DNA of 64,000 nt from Virgibacillus_F sp049310925 (GCF_049310925.1 NZ_JBMERP010000003.1:80199-144198); one strand, 5' to 3'. Positions 51,035-60,917 are shown, counted from the first letter of the stretch. A program made the numbers and translations. The notes: a model not told the origin generated them from the sequence alone.

Positions 51035-52489
51035 ATGAGTGAAACTCTTCCGCACTGGTTGACAAAGCAAGCAAACCTTGCGCCAAATGAAACGGCAATA
51101 GAATTGGAAAACGGAGAATGTTTAACTTTTAAACAGCTCAAAGATCAAAGTCAAACATTCGCAAAAAAATTAGCTAGTCAAGGCATACACAAAGGGGAAA
51201 AGGTAGGAATATTTTCAACCAACTCTACGGAAATGGTCATTGCTGTACATGCATTAAGTTACCTCGGAGCGGTTGCAGTGATGTTTAATATTCGTTTAAC
51301 TGAAAAAGAGTTAAACTACCAAATCAAGGATGCAGAAGTAGCTTTGATTTTGTCAGTTGATACCTTAAAACCGCAGTTGAAAAAAATGAATTTTGGCACC
51401 CTTGTTTTATCTTTTAGTGACGTAAACATGCTTGAGAAGAAAAACGTCACTGTAGCTGCTGAAGTAGCTTTAGATGACCCATGCACAATCATGTATACAT
51501 CCGGAACTACAGGAAATCCAAAAGGCGTCGTACATACATACGGAAATCACTGGTGGAGTGCGACTGGATCTGCACTTAACATCGGAATTCATGCAAACGA
51601 CAAATGGCTGGCGGCCTTGCCATTATTTCATATCGGAGGTTTCTCACTCCTGTTAAAAAGTGTTATTTATGGTATGCCTATATACTTGTTGGAAAAATTT
51701 GATGAGCACAAGGTACATCATGCAATTATGAACCGTGATGTTACGATTGTTTCTGTTGTATCAGTAATGCTCCAACGGCTAACCGATTTACTTGGTGAGG
51801 AAGAATATCCTGAATCATTCCGTTGTATGCTTTTAGGTGGCGGACCAGCACCTAAAGGATTGCTCGAAAAGTCAAAAGCAAAGCAAATTCCTGTTTTTCA
51901 ATCCTATGGCATGACAGAAACATCATCACAAATTGTAACACTTAGCCCTGGAGATGCACTTCGAAAACTTGGTTCTGCAGGGAAGTCTCTTTTTCCTGCA
52001 CAGCTGAAAATTGTAGACCAGGATACTGATGGTGTCGGTGAGATAGTCGTTAAAGGCCCTATGGTTACAAGAGGTTATTACAAAAATAAACAGGCCACAG
52101 ATAATGCATTGCAGGAAGGCTGGTTATCAACTGGTGATCTAGGTAGATTGGATGAAGAAGGGTTCCTTTATGTTGTAGACAGAAGAAAGGATTTAATCAT
52201 CTCGGGTGGAGAGAATATCTATCCATCAGAAATCGAAAGTGTTCTTTCGGGTATGGAAGGAATAAATGAGGTTGGTGTGACAGGGGTAGAGGATTCGAAA
52301 TGGGGACAAGTACCAGTTGCATTTGTTGTTCTAGATGATGAATCTATTTCTGAAATGGATGTCTTTAAATTTGCATTGGAACATTTAGCAAAATATAAAA
52401 CCCCAAAGAAGATTTATTTTATACAAGAATTACCACGAAATGCATCCAACAAGCTGTTACGAAAAAATTTACTAAAGCCAAGTTCATGA
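51035..52489 (+). CDS. menE: o-succinylbenzoate-CoA ligase MenE
   Basis: 484 aa from ATG 51035 (SD TGGAGG). ANL-superfamily motifs: MYTSGTTGNPKGVVHTY (about 152), FQSYGMTETSS (about 290), STGDLGR (about 365), and lysine in ASNKLLRKNL at the C terminus. Activates OSB for MenB. It is normally followed by menC in related cluster layouts; here menC is absent and a terminator follows. Confidence 0.94.
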   Translation: MSETLPHWLTKQANLAPNETAIELENGECLTFKQLKDQSQTFAKKLASQGIHKGEKVGIFSTNSTEMVIAVHALSYLGAVAVMFNIRLTEKELNYQIKDAEVALILSVDTLKPQLKKMNFGTLVLSFSDVNMLEKKNVTVAAEVALDDPCTIMYTSGTTGNPKGVVHTYGNHWWSATGSALNIGIHANDKWLAALPLFHIGGFSLLLKSVIYGMPIYLLEKFDEHKVHHAIMNRDVTIVSVVSVMLQRLTDLLGEEEYPESFRCMLLGGGPAPKGLLEKSKAKQIPVFQSYGMTETSSQIVTLSPGDALRKLGSAGKSLFPAQLKIVDQDTDGVGEIVVKGPMVTRGYYKNKQATDNALQEGWLSTGDLGRLDEEGFLYVVDRRKDLIISGGENIYPSEIESVLSGMEGINEVGVTGVEDSKWGQVPVAFVVLDDESISEMDVFKFALEHLAKYKTPKKIYFIQELPRNASNKLLRKNLLKPSS

Positions 52490-52494
52490 AACAT

Positions 52495-52531
52495 AAAAAA
52501 ACGTTCGGATTGAATAATCCAAACGTTTTTT
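52495..52531. terminator. Terminator after menE
   Basis: AAAAAACGTTcGGATT/AATCCaAACGTTTTTT stem with a 4-base loop; bidirectional towards the convergent TM2 gene. Confidence 0.85.
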
Positions 52532-52554
52532 ATGATTTCTAATTAAGAATAGTA

Positions 52555-52878
52555 TTATACAGACTCTGCTTTTCTGCCGTTATCCACAACTTTTACTTTT
52601 TCAATTACTTCTCTTTCAAGTTGAGTTGTTTTTATTTCTAATCTTTTACCAATTAAAAATACATCAATAAGTGCCCAAAAACCTAGTCCTCCAAGAGTGA
52701 ATAACATACCTAATGCATAACCATTATCACCAAGATAAAAACGATGACCACCGATAACACCTGTAAACCACCATAAAACGTACATAACTAGCTTATTCTT
52801 TCCTCGTCTTTCAACTTCTGCATCAACCATTGATAGTTGTTCTGCAGTTAAATCTCTTTTTAAGATTAAATTATCCAT
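52555..52878 (-). CDS. TM2-domain membrane protein
   Basis: 107 aa. Two TM helices with the TM2 signature YVLWWFTGVIGGHRFYLGD (residues 34-52) and GLGFWALIDVFLIGK. Soluble ends are charged. The function of TM2 proteins in bacteria is unclear. Confidence 0.85.
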   Translation of the reverse strand: MDNLILKRDLTAEQLSMVDAEVERRGKNKLVMYVLWWFTGVIGGHRFYLGDNGYALGMLFTLGGLGFWALIDVFLIGKRLEIKTTQLEREVIEKVKVVDNGRKAESV

Positions 52879-53368
52879 ACCTAATTTCCCCTTTTAATAA
52901 AATTTATATTAACTATGCTGTCTACAACATAGTTAATACTAAGTTGTTTTGTGGTTCTTTTTATCTTTTTTCGTTGTTTGCCCATGTGCTTTTACCCAAA
53001 ATTATTGCAAATCCTGCACATCTTTTGGACAAGGTTTTTTGATTGATGTAAATCGAGGTATTAATACCAATATTTTACTTTTATTTACATAATATAACAC
53101 TATTTGATGAAATTAGATATAAAATTTATAATATTTGAGAAATGTTTAAAAATAAGCCAGGAAAATAATATAATACCAACGTATTATTTAATTATTATCC
53201 AAATAGGGAAAACAAGTTCACACACAAAAGTTTAAAAACTAATTGATAAAGATTCTCAAAATCATTGACTAATTGATAAAAAAATAATAAACTATAAATA
53301 CATTAATTTTTACGAGGAATACGTTCAAACATGTAGTTTTTCATGTGGGATGTAGGGGAGTGATTCCA
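52879..53368. other. AT-rich region upstream of yusV with Fur-like box
   Basis: About 490 bp without a convincing gene, strongly AT-rich. It contains a candidate Fur box (53244-53268) and probable promoters for the two flanking genes. Confidence 0.55.
53244..53268 (+). promoter_or_regulatory. Candidate Fur box of yusV
   Basis: TGATAAAGATTCTCAAAATCA resembles the Fur consensus GATAATGATAATCATTATC (inverted GAT/ATC halves) and lies about 100 bp before the siderophore ATPase gene. Confidence 0.55.
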
Positions 53369-54199
53369 ATGCAAACATTAAAAGCGCAAGACTTAACTCT
53401 TGGTTACGGTGAAGATATAATCATAGACGATCTAAATATAGAAATACCTAAAGGCGAAATCACAGTATTTATTGGTGGCAATGGTTGTGGGAAATCAACA
53501 TTACTACGTTCATTGGCCCGTTTACTGAAGCCCAAGGGTGGCGATGTCGTTTTAGACGGTCAGGACATTGCTAAACTTGGTACAAAAGAGGTTGCAAAAA
53601 AGCTCTCGATTCTTCCACAAAGTCCTGTAACGCCAGAAGGATTAACGGTAATGGAGTTAGTTAAGCAGGGACGTCATCCATATCGTGGCTTTTTAAAGCA
53701 ATGGTCAAAGGACGACGAAAGTGCGGTAAACAGAGCATTGGAATCAACGAATATGCTTGAACTCCAAGATCGTTCTGTTGATTCATTATCAGGTGGTCAA
53801 CGTCAACGGGCATGGATTGCTATGACCTTAGCTCAGGAAACAGATACTATTTTATTAGACGAACCTACTACTTACCTGGATATGACGCATCAGATCGATG
53901 TACTCGATTTGTTGTTTGAATTGAACGAAAAAGATGGTCGGACGGTTGTTATGGTATTGCATGACTTAAACTTGGCTTGTCGCTATGCACATCATGTAGT
54001 AGCAATTAAGGATAAGAAAGTTTATGCACAAGGTAAACCAGAAGAGATTGTTACCTGTAATTTAGTACATGATGTTTTTGAAATGAAATGTGACGTGACA
54101 TTTGATCCAATGTTTGGTACACCAATGTGTATTCCTCATGGAAAAGGACGTTGTATTTTCGCTAATAGAACGCAGGAAGCAACAAAACAAACCGTATAA
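53369..54199 (+). CDS. yusV: Iron-siderophore ABC transporter ATPase (YusV-like)
   Basis: 276 aa from ATG 53369 (SD AGGGGAG). Walker A GGNGCGKST (about 37-45), signature LSGGQRQRAWIA (about 141), Walker B TILLDEPTTYLD. The FecE/FepC type C-terminal tail ends in CDVTFDPMFGTPMCIPHGK. No permease or binding-protein gene is adjacent, matching YusV, the shared ATPase for several siderophore importers in B. subtilis. Likely repressed by Fur. Confidence 0.88.
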   Translation: MQTLKAQDLTLGYGEDIIIDDLNIEIPKGEITVFIGGNGCGKSTLLRSLARLLKPKGGDVVLDGQDIAKLGTKEVAKKLSILPQSPVTPEGLTVMELVKQGRHPYRGFLKQWSKDDESAVNRALESTNMLELQDRSVDSLSGGQRQRAWIAMTLAQETDTILLDEPTTYLDMTHQIDVLDLLFELNEKDGRTVVMVLHDLNLACRYAHHVVAIKDKKVYAQGKPEEIVTCNLVHDVFEMKCDVTFDPMFGTPMCIPHGKGRCIFANRTQEATKQTV

Positions 54200-54203
54200 T
54201 ACT

Positions 54204-54249
54204 AAGCTGGTATTGAGGCATCGCGGATGCTTTATATGCCAGCTTTTTT
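54204..54249 (+). terminator. Terminator after yusV
   Basis: AAGCTGGtAT/ATgCCAGCTT outer stem with an inner GCATC/GATGC pair, then T6. Confidence 0.75.
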
Positions 54250-54327
54250 AGTTCATTCTGCTAAATATTTTAATTTCCATACATGCTTCCCTCATTTTTA
54301 GCCAAATTAATGGGTAGGAGGTGCAGA

Positions 54328-54648
54328 ATGGAAAAGAAGAAGTTTTTTATTAATATGGGAACACAAGAGATATCACAAGTTAAATCTGGTAACAATGAAA
54401 GTTTTATCATCCATGCAACGGGGGATGAGGTTACATTACTCAGAGAAAAAATGAACGACATGGATTCAGCGAATACCCGAGCTTTTTTTCGTGCCCATGT
54501 ACCTATTATGTCTTATCACAATGATCAATCAAATGATGATTATGATATGGGGATGACGGGTGCGTTTCAAATGATTTACGAATTGGGTAACGATCAGACA
54601 AAGGCACATATAGAATCAATGGGGGTTTTATCAGATAAACATTTGTAG
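54328..54648 (+). CDS. Conserved hypothetical protein (106 aa)
   Basis: From ATG 54328 (SD TAGGAGGTGC). A soluble protein with segments FFINMGTQEISQVK and FFRAHVPIMSYHND; no domain I can name with confidence. It lies near ytkD-pckA where several small Bacillus genes (ytm/ytk) occur. The upstream in-frame ATG 54283 has no SD. Confidence 0.6.
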   Translation: MEKKKFFINMGTQEISQVKSGNNESFIIHATGDEVTLLREKMNDMDSANTRAFFRAHVPIMSYHNDQSNDDYDMGMTGAFQMIYELGNDQTKAHIESMGVLSDKHL

Positions 54649-54787
54649 TAATCTATAAGTAACAGTGAAAATGTTTGGATGAATGTGAGCACATACGAGG
54701 TGTTTCTAAGAAAAGTAGTTTATACTAGCTGTTTAAAAGGAATATAGATATAGAAGATAATTAATGGGGATAAAGGCAGCTGAAAAA

Positions 54788-55261
54788 ATGAATACATTCA
54801 GAGATTATTATAACAATGAAGTTAAATTAACATTTGAAGACCACTATTTTTCCAAAGAACCAAAACATGTATGGGTTATTTGTAATTACAAAAACAAATG
54901 GTTATTAACTAAACATAAGGACAGGGGCATGGAATTCCCTGGTGGCAAAGTGGAAGAAGGCGAAAGTGCTAAACAAGCCGCAATACGAGAGGTTAAAGAA
55001 GAAACTGGCGGAGTAGTAGAACAAATAAGCTATATAGGTCAGTATTATGTTGCAGGCAAGGGCGGAACTGTAATAAAAAATGTTTATTATGCAATTGTAA
55101 GTGAGCTAGTGAGCCAGCCTACTTATTTCGAAACAGATGGACCAGTTTTGCTAGAGGCAGTACCTGTTAATGTACAATTCAATTCGAGGTTTAGCTTTAT
55201 TATGAAAGATGATGTACTTACGCATTGTATGAAAAAAATTAAAAAAGAATATTTATCTTAA
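54788..55261 (+). CDS. ytkD: Nudix hydrolase YtkD (MutT-like)
   Basis: 157 aa from ATG 54788. The Nudix box is complete: GGKVEEGESAKQAAIREVKEE shows G-x5-E-x7-REVxEE (about residues 50-72). YtkD hydrolyses oxidised and other nucleoside triphosphates and protects spores and cells from oxidative mutation. It is next to pckA as in B. subtilis. Confidence 0.88.
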   Translation: MNTFRDYYNNEVKLTFEDHYFSKEPKHVWVICNYKNKWLLTKHKDRGMEFPGGKVEEGESAKQAAIREVKEETGGVVEQISYIGQYYVAGKGGTVIKNVYYAIVSELVSQPTYFETDGPVLLEAVPVNVQFNSRFSFIMKDDVLTHCMKKIKKEYLS

Positions 55262-55298
55262 ACAACGACTCCTGATTTGTACTTGGAGTCGTTGTTTT
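55261..55298 (+). terminator. Terminator after ytkD
   Basis: AACAACGACTCC/GGAGTCGTTGTT perfect stem, 12-base loop, then TTTT. Confidence 0.88.
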
Positions 55299-55342
55299 AC
55301 TTTGAATTAAAAAGTCACTTGTAGCTAAACACGTATTAAAAA

Positions 55343-55375
55343 AACTACCAGTCTCAACGGGGGAGACTGGTAGTT
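55343..55375 (-). terminator. Terminator of pckA
   Basis: AACTACCAGTCTC/GAGACTGGTAGTT stem, 7-base loop, T-run on the minus strand. Confidence 0.88.
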
Positions 55376-55380
55376 CATTA

Positions 55381-56970
55381 TTAACCTTTATAAAGTGGAC
55401 CCGCTTGCGTAATCTCTTTATCAGCCTTTGTAAACTTCTTGAAGTTTTCGTGAAACTTTAAGGCCAGTTTTTTTGCTTCTGTTTTATATGCTTCTTTATC
55501 TTCCCATGTATTCTTCGGGACTAATACCTCGTCAGGAACCCCCGGCACGTGCATTGGTGCCTCTAGACCAAAGATCTCGTCTTTAGTTGTTTCGGTATTG
55601 TTTAACTCACCCTCAAGTGCTGCATGAATCATAGCTCGTGTATAAGCAAGCTTCATTCGATTTCCTACACCATATGAACCACCAGTCCATCCGGTATTTA
55701 CCAAAAACACATTTGAGTCAAACTGATCAATTTTTTCACCAAGCATTTTTGCATATGTTGAAGGAGCAAGTGGCAGGAATGGTGATCCAAAGCAAGCTGA
55801 GAATGTTGCTTGTGGTTCTGTTACTCCACGCTCTGTTCCAGCTAACTTGCTAGTATAACCACTTAAAAAATGATACATTGCCTGTTCTTTTGTCAATTTG
55901 CTGATAGGAGGCAGTGTACCGGATGCATCTGCAGTCAAAAAGATAATTGTATTGGGATGTCCCGCCACACTTGGAGAAACAATGTTATCAATATTTTCTA
56001 AAGGATATGCTGCACGTGTGTTTTCAGTTAAAGATGTGTCATCGTAATCTGGAACTCTTGTTTCTTCATCAAAAACCACGTTCTCTAACACAGAACCAAA
56101 ACGGATGGCATCGAATATTTGTGGTTCTTTTTCCTGGGACAGGTTTATGCACTTCGCATAACATCCGCCTTCAATATTAAATACACCATTTGGACTCCAG
56201 CCATGTTCATCGTCCCCGATTAAGCGGCGGTATGGATCAGCAGAGAGTGTTGTTTTACCTGTACCGGATAGTCCGAAAAATAATGCAACATCACCTTCCT
56301 GGCCCACATTCGCTGAACAATGCATGGATAGTATTTCACGCTGTGGCAAAAGGTAGTTCATCACTGAGAAAATAGACTTTTTAATTTCACCAGCGTACTC
56401 TGTTCCCCCGATTAAAATAATACGTTTTTTGAAGGAAACAAGTATGAAAGTTTCTGAATTTGTTCCATCTACTGCAGGATCAGCTTTATACGTAGGTGCA
56501 GATACTACCGTAAATTCAGGGTTATGGGATTCCAATTCTTCTTCATCTGGTGTAATAAATAATTGTCTTGCAAATAAGTTATGCCATGCATATTCATTAA
56601 TGACTTGAATAGGCAGGCGGTAATTTTTATCTGCACCCGCAAATCCTTTAAATTGAAATAATTCATTTTTTTCCTTAAGATAGTTAATAACCTTATCATA
56701 AAGATTTTCAAATGACTCTTCATCAATCGCCTGGTTAACTGGGCCCCAATCAACAAGGTTTTGACTTGTTTCATCTCTAACAATGAATTTATCTTCAGGT
56801 GAGCGGCCTGTGTATGTTCCAGTTGTTGCCTGAATAGCACCTGTTGAAACTAATGTACCTTCATTGCGATCTAATATTCTTTCTACTAAACGAGGTACAG
56901 TTAAGTTTTTTTTCACACTGTTAAGTGATGTTAATTCCTGTAATTGTGATGACTGTTCCACCGATTTCAT
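55381..56970 (-). CDS. pckA: Phosphoenolpyruvate carboxykinase (ATP)
   Basis: 529 aa. P-loop GLSGTGKTTLS (about 233-243), metal-binding LIGDDEHGW, YTGRSPEDKF near the N terminus (about 52-61) and NTRAAYPLENI. Makes PEP from oxaloacetate in gluconeogenesis. Divergent from metK with about 600 bp between them. Confidence 0.96.
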   Translation of the reverse strand: MKSVEQSSQLQELTSLNSVKKNLTVPRLVERILDRNEGTLVSTGAIQATTGTYTGRSPEDKFIVRDETSQNLVDWGPVNQAIDEESFENLYDKVINYLKEKNELFQFKGFAGADKNYRLPIQVINEYAWHNLFARQLFITPDEEELESHNPEFTVVSAPTYKADPAVDGTNSETFILVSFKKRIILIGGTEYAGEIKKSIFSVMNYLLPQREILSMHCSANVGQEGDVALFFGLSGTGKTTLSADPYRRLIGDDEHGWSPNGVFNIEGGCYAKCINLSQEKEPQIFDAIRFGSVLENVVFDEETRVPDYDDTSLTENTRAAYPLENIDNIVSPSVAGHPNTIIFLTADASGTLPPISKLTKEQAMYHFLSGYTSKLAGTERGVTEPQATFSACFGSPFLPLAPSTYAKMLGEKIDQFDSNVFLVNTGWTGGSYGVGNRMKLAYTRAMIHAALEGELNNTETTKDEIFGLEAPMHVPGVPDEVLVPKNTWEDKEAYKTEAKKLALKFHENFKKFTKADKEITQAGPLYKG

Positions 56971-57229
56971 ATAAACATACCTGCCTTTTTTGGATGGATT
57001 TTTTAATTTTAAATTTTTATTAAATCTCGACTTATGATTGTAAAAAGTTTTAAACTTAAAAAAGAATTTGTCAGTATTAAAAACTAATTTCCATTAGTAT
57101 AACACATTAGAAATATTATTCCATACTAATTTATGTTTTTGTGGAGTTAGTTGTAATTTTTTTCTAATTTGATTGAATAAATTTGACACTGGAGTCTGAT
57201 TTCGGTACGATAAATTCTGAACGGATACT

Positions 57230-57337
57230 CTCTTATTCAGAGTTGGTGGAGGGACAGACCCTATGAAACCCAGCAACCATCACTTTGGTGAAAAGGTGCT
57301 AACCTGATGCAAGGATCTTATCCTTGAACAATAAGAG
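57230..57337 (+). ncRNA. SAM-I riboswitch (S-box)
   Basis: Conserved S-box elements in order: CTCTTAT-CAGAG (P1/P2 start), GGTGGAGGGAC, GACCCTATGAAACCC, GCAACC, GGTGCTAACCTG and the closing ATAAGAG. P1 pairs CTCTTAT with ATAAGAG. Located upstream of metK. Confidence 0.97.
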
Positions 57338-57349
57338 GAAATGGCCATT

Positions 57350-57385
57350 AAACCTTTCCTCATGAACACAGGAAGGGCTTTTTTT
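57350..57385 (+). terminator. SAM-controlled terminator before metK
   Basis: AACCTTTCCT/AGGAAGGG-type hairpin followed by T7, 12 bp after the riboswitch. SAM binding should favour it and lower metK transcription. Confidence 0.88.
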
Positions 57386-57572
57386 GTTTAAAGTTGTTCA
57401 AAATTGAAGTGTTTCATTATAGAGAGCATTACTGCTAATCAATGAAGTAGCACTTTTTTAAGAATTTTTGAACATCCTCATAAAAGGACCTTGATGTAAC
57501 AATAGTTACTAGAATTTTTTATACTGGAAAGACAGAGATCCGTAACACATTATAAAGGGAGGATTTAGCCAC

Positions 57573-58772
57573 ATGGCTACAAATCGTCGTTTATTTACAT
57601 CCGAATCTGTTACTGAAGGACATCCTGATAAAATATGTGATCAGATATCAGATTCTATTTTAGATGAAATTTTAAAAAAAGACCCATTGGCGCGTGTTGC
57701 GTGTGAAACAACCGTGACAACTGGATTAGTACTGGTATCAGGTGAAATATCAACAAACACGTATGTAGATATTCCAGCCATTGTCCGACAAACCATTAGA
57801 GATATCGGATATACCCGAGCCAAATATGGTTTTGATGCAGACACTTGTGCTGTTCTTACTGCGATTGATGAACAATCGGCTGATATAGCAGGAGGAGTAA
57901 ACACTGCATTAGAAAGCCGCCAAGGCACGATGTCAGATGATGAAATAGCATCAATCGGTGCTGGGGATCAAGGTTTAATGTTTGGATACGCTTGTAATGA
58001 AACAGAAGAATTAATGCCACTTGCTATCTCGCTAGCACATAAACTTGCGAAGCGGTTAGCTGACGTTCGAAAGGATAAGACACTTTCCTATCTTCGTCCT
58101 GATGGAAAAACACAAGTGACTGTCGAGTATGATGAAAATGATAATCCTGTAAAAGTGGACACCATCGTAATCTCTACTCAACATCACGAAGACCTTACGA
58201 CAGAACAGATTGAAAAAGATCTGATTGAACATGTGATCCGCCCTATGGTTCCTGCTCATTTACTAGATGAAACAACAAAGTACTTTATTAACCCAACAGG
58301 CCGTTTTGTAATTGGTGGACCACAAGGTGATGCAGGTCTGACTGGACGTAAAATAATAGTCGACACATATGGAGGATATGCTCGCCATGGTGGAGGTGCT
58401 TTCAGTGGTAAAGATTCAACAAAAGTGGATCGCTCCGGGGCTTACGCAGCAAGATATGTTGCTAAAAATATTGTAGCCGCTAAACTAGCGAAAACCTGTG
58501 AAGTGCAAGTTGCATATGCCATTGGTGTAGCAGAACCAGTTTCCATTGCTGTTAACACGTTTGGGACTGGAACAGTTAGTGAGGATGATCTGGTTCAAGC
58601 GGTCAGGAAGTTATTTGATCTAAGACCAGCCGGAATTATCAGGATGCTTGATTTACAAAAGCCAATCTTTAGAAATACTTCGGCTTATGGACATTTTGGT
58701 CGCACAGACATCTTGTTCCCGTGGGAAAAGACAGACAAAGTTGAAGAATTAATAGCATTGACTAAAAAATAA
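57573..58772 (+). CDS. metK: S-adenosylmethionine synthase
   Basis: 399 aa. FTSESVTEGHPDKICDQISD (residues 8-27) with the catalytic His, GAGDQGLMFGYA (about 129), the P-loop-like GGGAFSGKDSTKVDRS and DILFPWEKTD at the end. Makes SAM from methionine and ATP. SD GGGAGG. Regulated by the S-box in its long leader. Confidence 0.97.
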   Translation: MATNRRLFTSESVTEGHPDKICDQISDSILDEILKKDPLARVACETTVTTGLVLVSGEISTNTYVDIPAIVRQTIRDIGYTRAKYGFDADTCAVLTAIDEQSADIAGGVNTALESRQGTMSDDEIASIGAGDQGLMFGYACNETEELMPLAISLAHKLAKRLADVRKDKTLSYLRPDGKTQVTVEYDENDNPVKVDTIVISTQHHEDLTTEQIEKDLIEHVIRPMVPAHLLDETTKYFINPTGRFVIGGPQGDAGLTGRKIIVDTYGGYARHGGGAFSGKDSTKVDRSGAYAARYVAKNIVAAKLAKTCEVQVAYAIGVAEPVSIAVNTFGTGTVSEDDLVQAVRKLFDLRPAGIIRMLDLQKPIFRNTSAYGHFGRTDILFPWEKTDKVEELIALTKK

Positions 58773-58784
58773 TGTATAGTAAAA

Positions 58785-58822
58785 AGCGTCACGACACTGT
58801 TACATAAAAGTCGTGACGTTTT
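58785..58822. terminator. Terminator between metK and yuxK
   Basis: AgCGTCACGAC/GTCGTGACGTT stem, 14-base loop, T-rich tail; between convergent genes. Confidence 0.8.
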
Positions 58823-58828
58823 GTTGTA

Positions 58829-59236
58829 TTATACTTCATTTGGATCATCTAAAAACCTGCTTTTAATGTCGGGGGAAGGAATCATACAACTATCTTTTTT
58901 ACCGAACCATTTGTATCTGTTAGTAGCAATTATATTATAAAAGAAATCTCTTAGGGATTTTGGAACAATAATAAATATATAAAGTCCTTTCCATAAGCCT
59001 GTTAAATTTCTGCAGACACGTAGAGCCGCAGAAGATTTGTCATAGCATCTATTTGCTTCAATTAATATAAAACTATCCACGTTCTGAGGAATATGATGTT
59101 TTTTAAGTAATTTTATTCCTATATCACTTTGCAGGGAGGCAAACTTATATATTCCAGTTGGATCCCTTTTAATAATGAATTGAACACTACGGTCACAGAA
59201 GTTGCATTCCCCATCGAATAATAATATTGGACCCAT
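58829..59236 (-). CDS. yuxK: DCC-family thiol-disulfide oxidoreductase-like protein
   Basis: 135 aa. Starts with the DCC family motif DGECNFCDRSVQF (residues 7-19; CxxC pair C10/C13). DUF393 thioredoxin-like. Its substrate is unknown. Related to YuxK, which lies elsewhere in B. subtilis. Confidence 0.83.
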   Translation of the reverse strand: MGPILLFDGECNFCDRSVQFIIKRDPTGIYKFASLQSDIGIKLLKKHHIPQNVDSFILIEANRCYDKSSAALRVCRNLTGLWKGLYIFIIVPKSLRDFFYNIIATNRYKWFGKKDSCMIPSPDIKSRFLDDPNEV

Positions 59237-59248
59237 TTTAAAACCACC

Positions 59249-59764
59249 TTATAAGGATGTATTATGTTTATAATATTGTCCTTTTTCCACATATGTTTTA
59301 CGAACACGTTCCATCTCTAGATAATCTTCGTCGTTGAGCTCACGAACTACCTTGGCTGGTCTTCCCAATGCGAGCGTGCGTGGTGGTATTTTTTTACCTG
59401 GTGGGACAAGACTTCCTGCTCCTAGAAAGGCATGTTCACCAATCTCGGCACCATCCAGAACAAGAGATCCCATACCAATTAGAGCGTTTTTACGAACAAC
59501 TGCAGAATGAAGGGTTACCTGATGCCCAATTGTAACATCGTCTTCAATTATAACTGTATTATTCGGGCTTTGATGAACCATTGAAAGATCCTGTATACTA
59601 ACCCTATTACCTATTCTTGTGGGGGCGACGTCTCCCCGGATGACAGTTTTAAACCAAATACTCGTTTCTTTACCAATTGTAACGTCACCAGTAATTAAAG
59701 CATCTTTTGCAACAAAAGCCGATTCGTGAATTGTTGGTGTTATATTTTTGTAGTGGTGTATCAT
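59249..59764 (-). CDS. ytoA: Gamma-class carbonic anhydrase-like protein YtoA
   Basis: 171 aa left-handed beta-helix built of hexapeptide repeats. Metal-ligand positions: VHQSP (H), TIGHQVTLHSA (two His). The GRPAKVVREL segment near the end is typical. Family members are carbonic anhydrase or ferripyochelin-binding-like; activity unproven. SD AGGAGGAC before ATG 59764. Confidence 0.85.
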   Translation of the reverse strand: MIHHYKNITPTIHESAFVAKDALITGDVTIGKETSIWFKTVIRGDVAPTRIGNRVSIQDLSMVHQSPNNTVIIEDDVTIGHQVTLHSAVVRKNALIGMGSLVLDGAEIGEHAFLGAGSLVPPGKKIPPRTLALGRPAKVVRELNDEDYLEMERVRKTYVEKGQYYKHNTSL

Positions 59765-59834
59765 TTGTGTCCTCCTAAAAGTTTAGTGTATAAGTAGTAT
59801 AACAAATATTTTTAATTGGGAAGGAGGAAATGGT

Positions 59835-60917
59835 TTGTCGTATCGTGTCCCGAGGTCATCATTGGTATTAATGGGTAAAGTTTATGTGAAAATTCTCCCG
59901 CAGGTACATAAAGAACTGACATATTGGAAAGACCGTGCTGAGCAGATACCTAACGGTGAATTACGTATGCAAGCACTAGCAAGTATTTCCTCCAAACGAT
60001 TTCACTGTCAAGGTGGGGGAGTATATGCCATTTTGGCTGGCGACAAGTGGAAAGATGCAATTCGGTTTATCGTGGCTTATCAGACCATCAGTGATTATTT
60101 AGACAACCTTTGTGATCGAAGTACATCTCTTGATCCTGCTGACTTCCGCTTAATGCACCAATCAATGATCGATGCATTAACCCCTGGAAATCCGGTAGGG
60201 AATTACTACAAATTACGAGACGATCGGAATGATGGTGGTTATTTAAATGATCTTGTTAAAACATGTCAACAGATAGTGTACAAATGCCGGGATTATGAAG
60301 ATATTCAGGATGTTTTAGTATATTTATGCAGTCTCTATGGTGATCTGCAAGTACATAAGCATGTAACAGAGGAGGAAAGAATCCCAAGGCTGACCTCATG
60401 GTTTAACAAAAACAAACATGAAGCCCCAGAGTTGAGATGGTATGAATTTTCTGCGGCAGCTGGTTCAACACTTGGGATTTTTTGTTTAGTTTCCTATTCA
60501 TTAGCAGGGAAGATGTCAGAAGAAATGGGCTCGGCTATATACCATGGATATTTCCCATATATGCAGGGACTACATATTTTACTGGATTATTATATTGACC
60601 AACAAGAAGACCAAACAGAAGCAGATTTAAACTTTTGCTCATTTTATGTTAATCAATCAGAAATGAAGGAACGATTACGTTTCTTTATTAAGGAAACACG
60701 TCAGTATGTGAGGCAGTTACCTGATCATATGTTTCACCAGATGGTGCAGAATGGCTTAGTTGGATTATATTTAGGTGATAGAAAAGTTCATGGTTTGATC
60801 GGCGGTAGAAGTATGAGGAAAAAACTGCTTGGTGCATGCGGTCGACAAGCGAAATTTTTCCATTGGAATACCCGGATGTATTACAAGCTAACTGAGAATA
60901 AAAAACAACCTGAGTAA
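59835..60917 (+). CDS. ytpB: Tetraprenyl-beta-curcumene synthase YtpB
   Basis: 360 aa, TTG start at 59835 with AAGGAGG seven bases before. DUF2600 class IB terpene synthase; the Asp-rich helix SDYLDNLCDRST (about 99-110) corresponds to its metal site, with a second region LLDYYIDQQED (about 249). In Bacillus YtpB makes C35 sesquarterpenes from heptaprenyl diphosphate, which also links it to menaquinone side-chain supply. The product class is inferred by family. Confidence 0.88.
   Translation: MSYRVPRSSLVLMGKVYVKILPQVHKELTYWKDRAEQIPNGELRMQALASISSKRFHCQGGGVYAILAGDKWKDAIRFIVAYQTISDYLDNLCDRSTSLDPADFRLMHQSMIDALTPGNPVGNYYKLRDDRNDGGYLNDLVKTCQQIVYKCRDYEDIQDVLVYLCSLYGDLQVHKHVTEEERIPRLTSWFNKNKHEAPELRWYEFSAAAGSTLGIFCLVSYSLAGKMSEEMGSAIYHGYFPYMQGLHILLDYYIDQQEDQTEADLNFCSFYVNQSEMKERLRFFIKETRQYVRQLPDHMFHQMVQNGLVGLYLGDRKVHGLIGGRSMRKKLLGACGRQAKFFHWNTRMYYKLTENKKQPE

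Noticed and set aside
55638..56840. Open frames opposite or out of frame with pckA
   Set aside because: Shadow frames of a well-supported gene.
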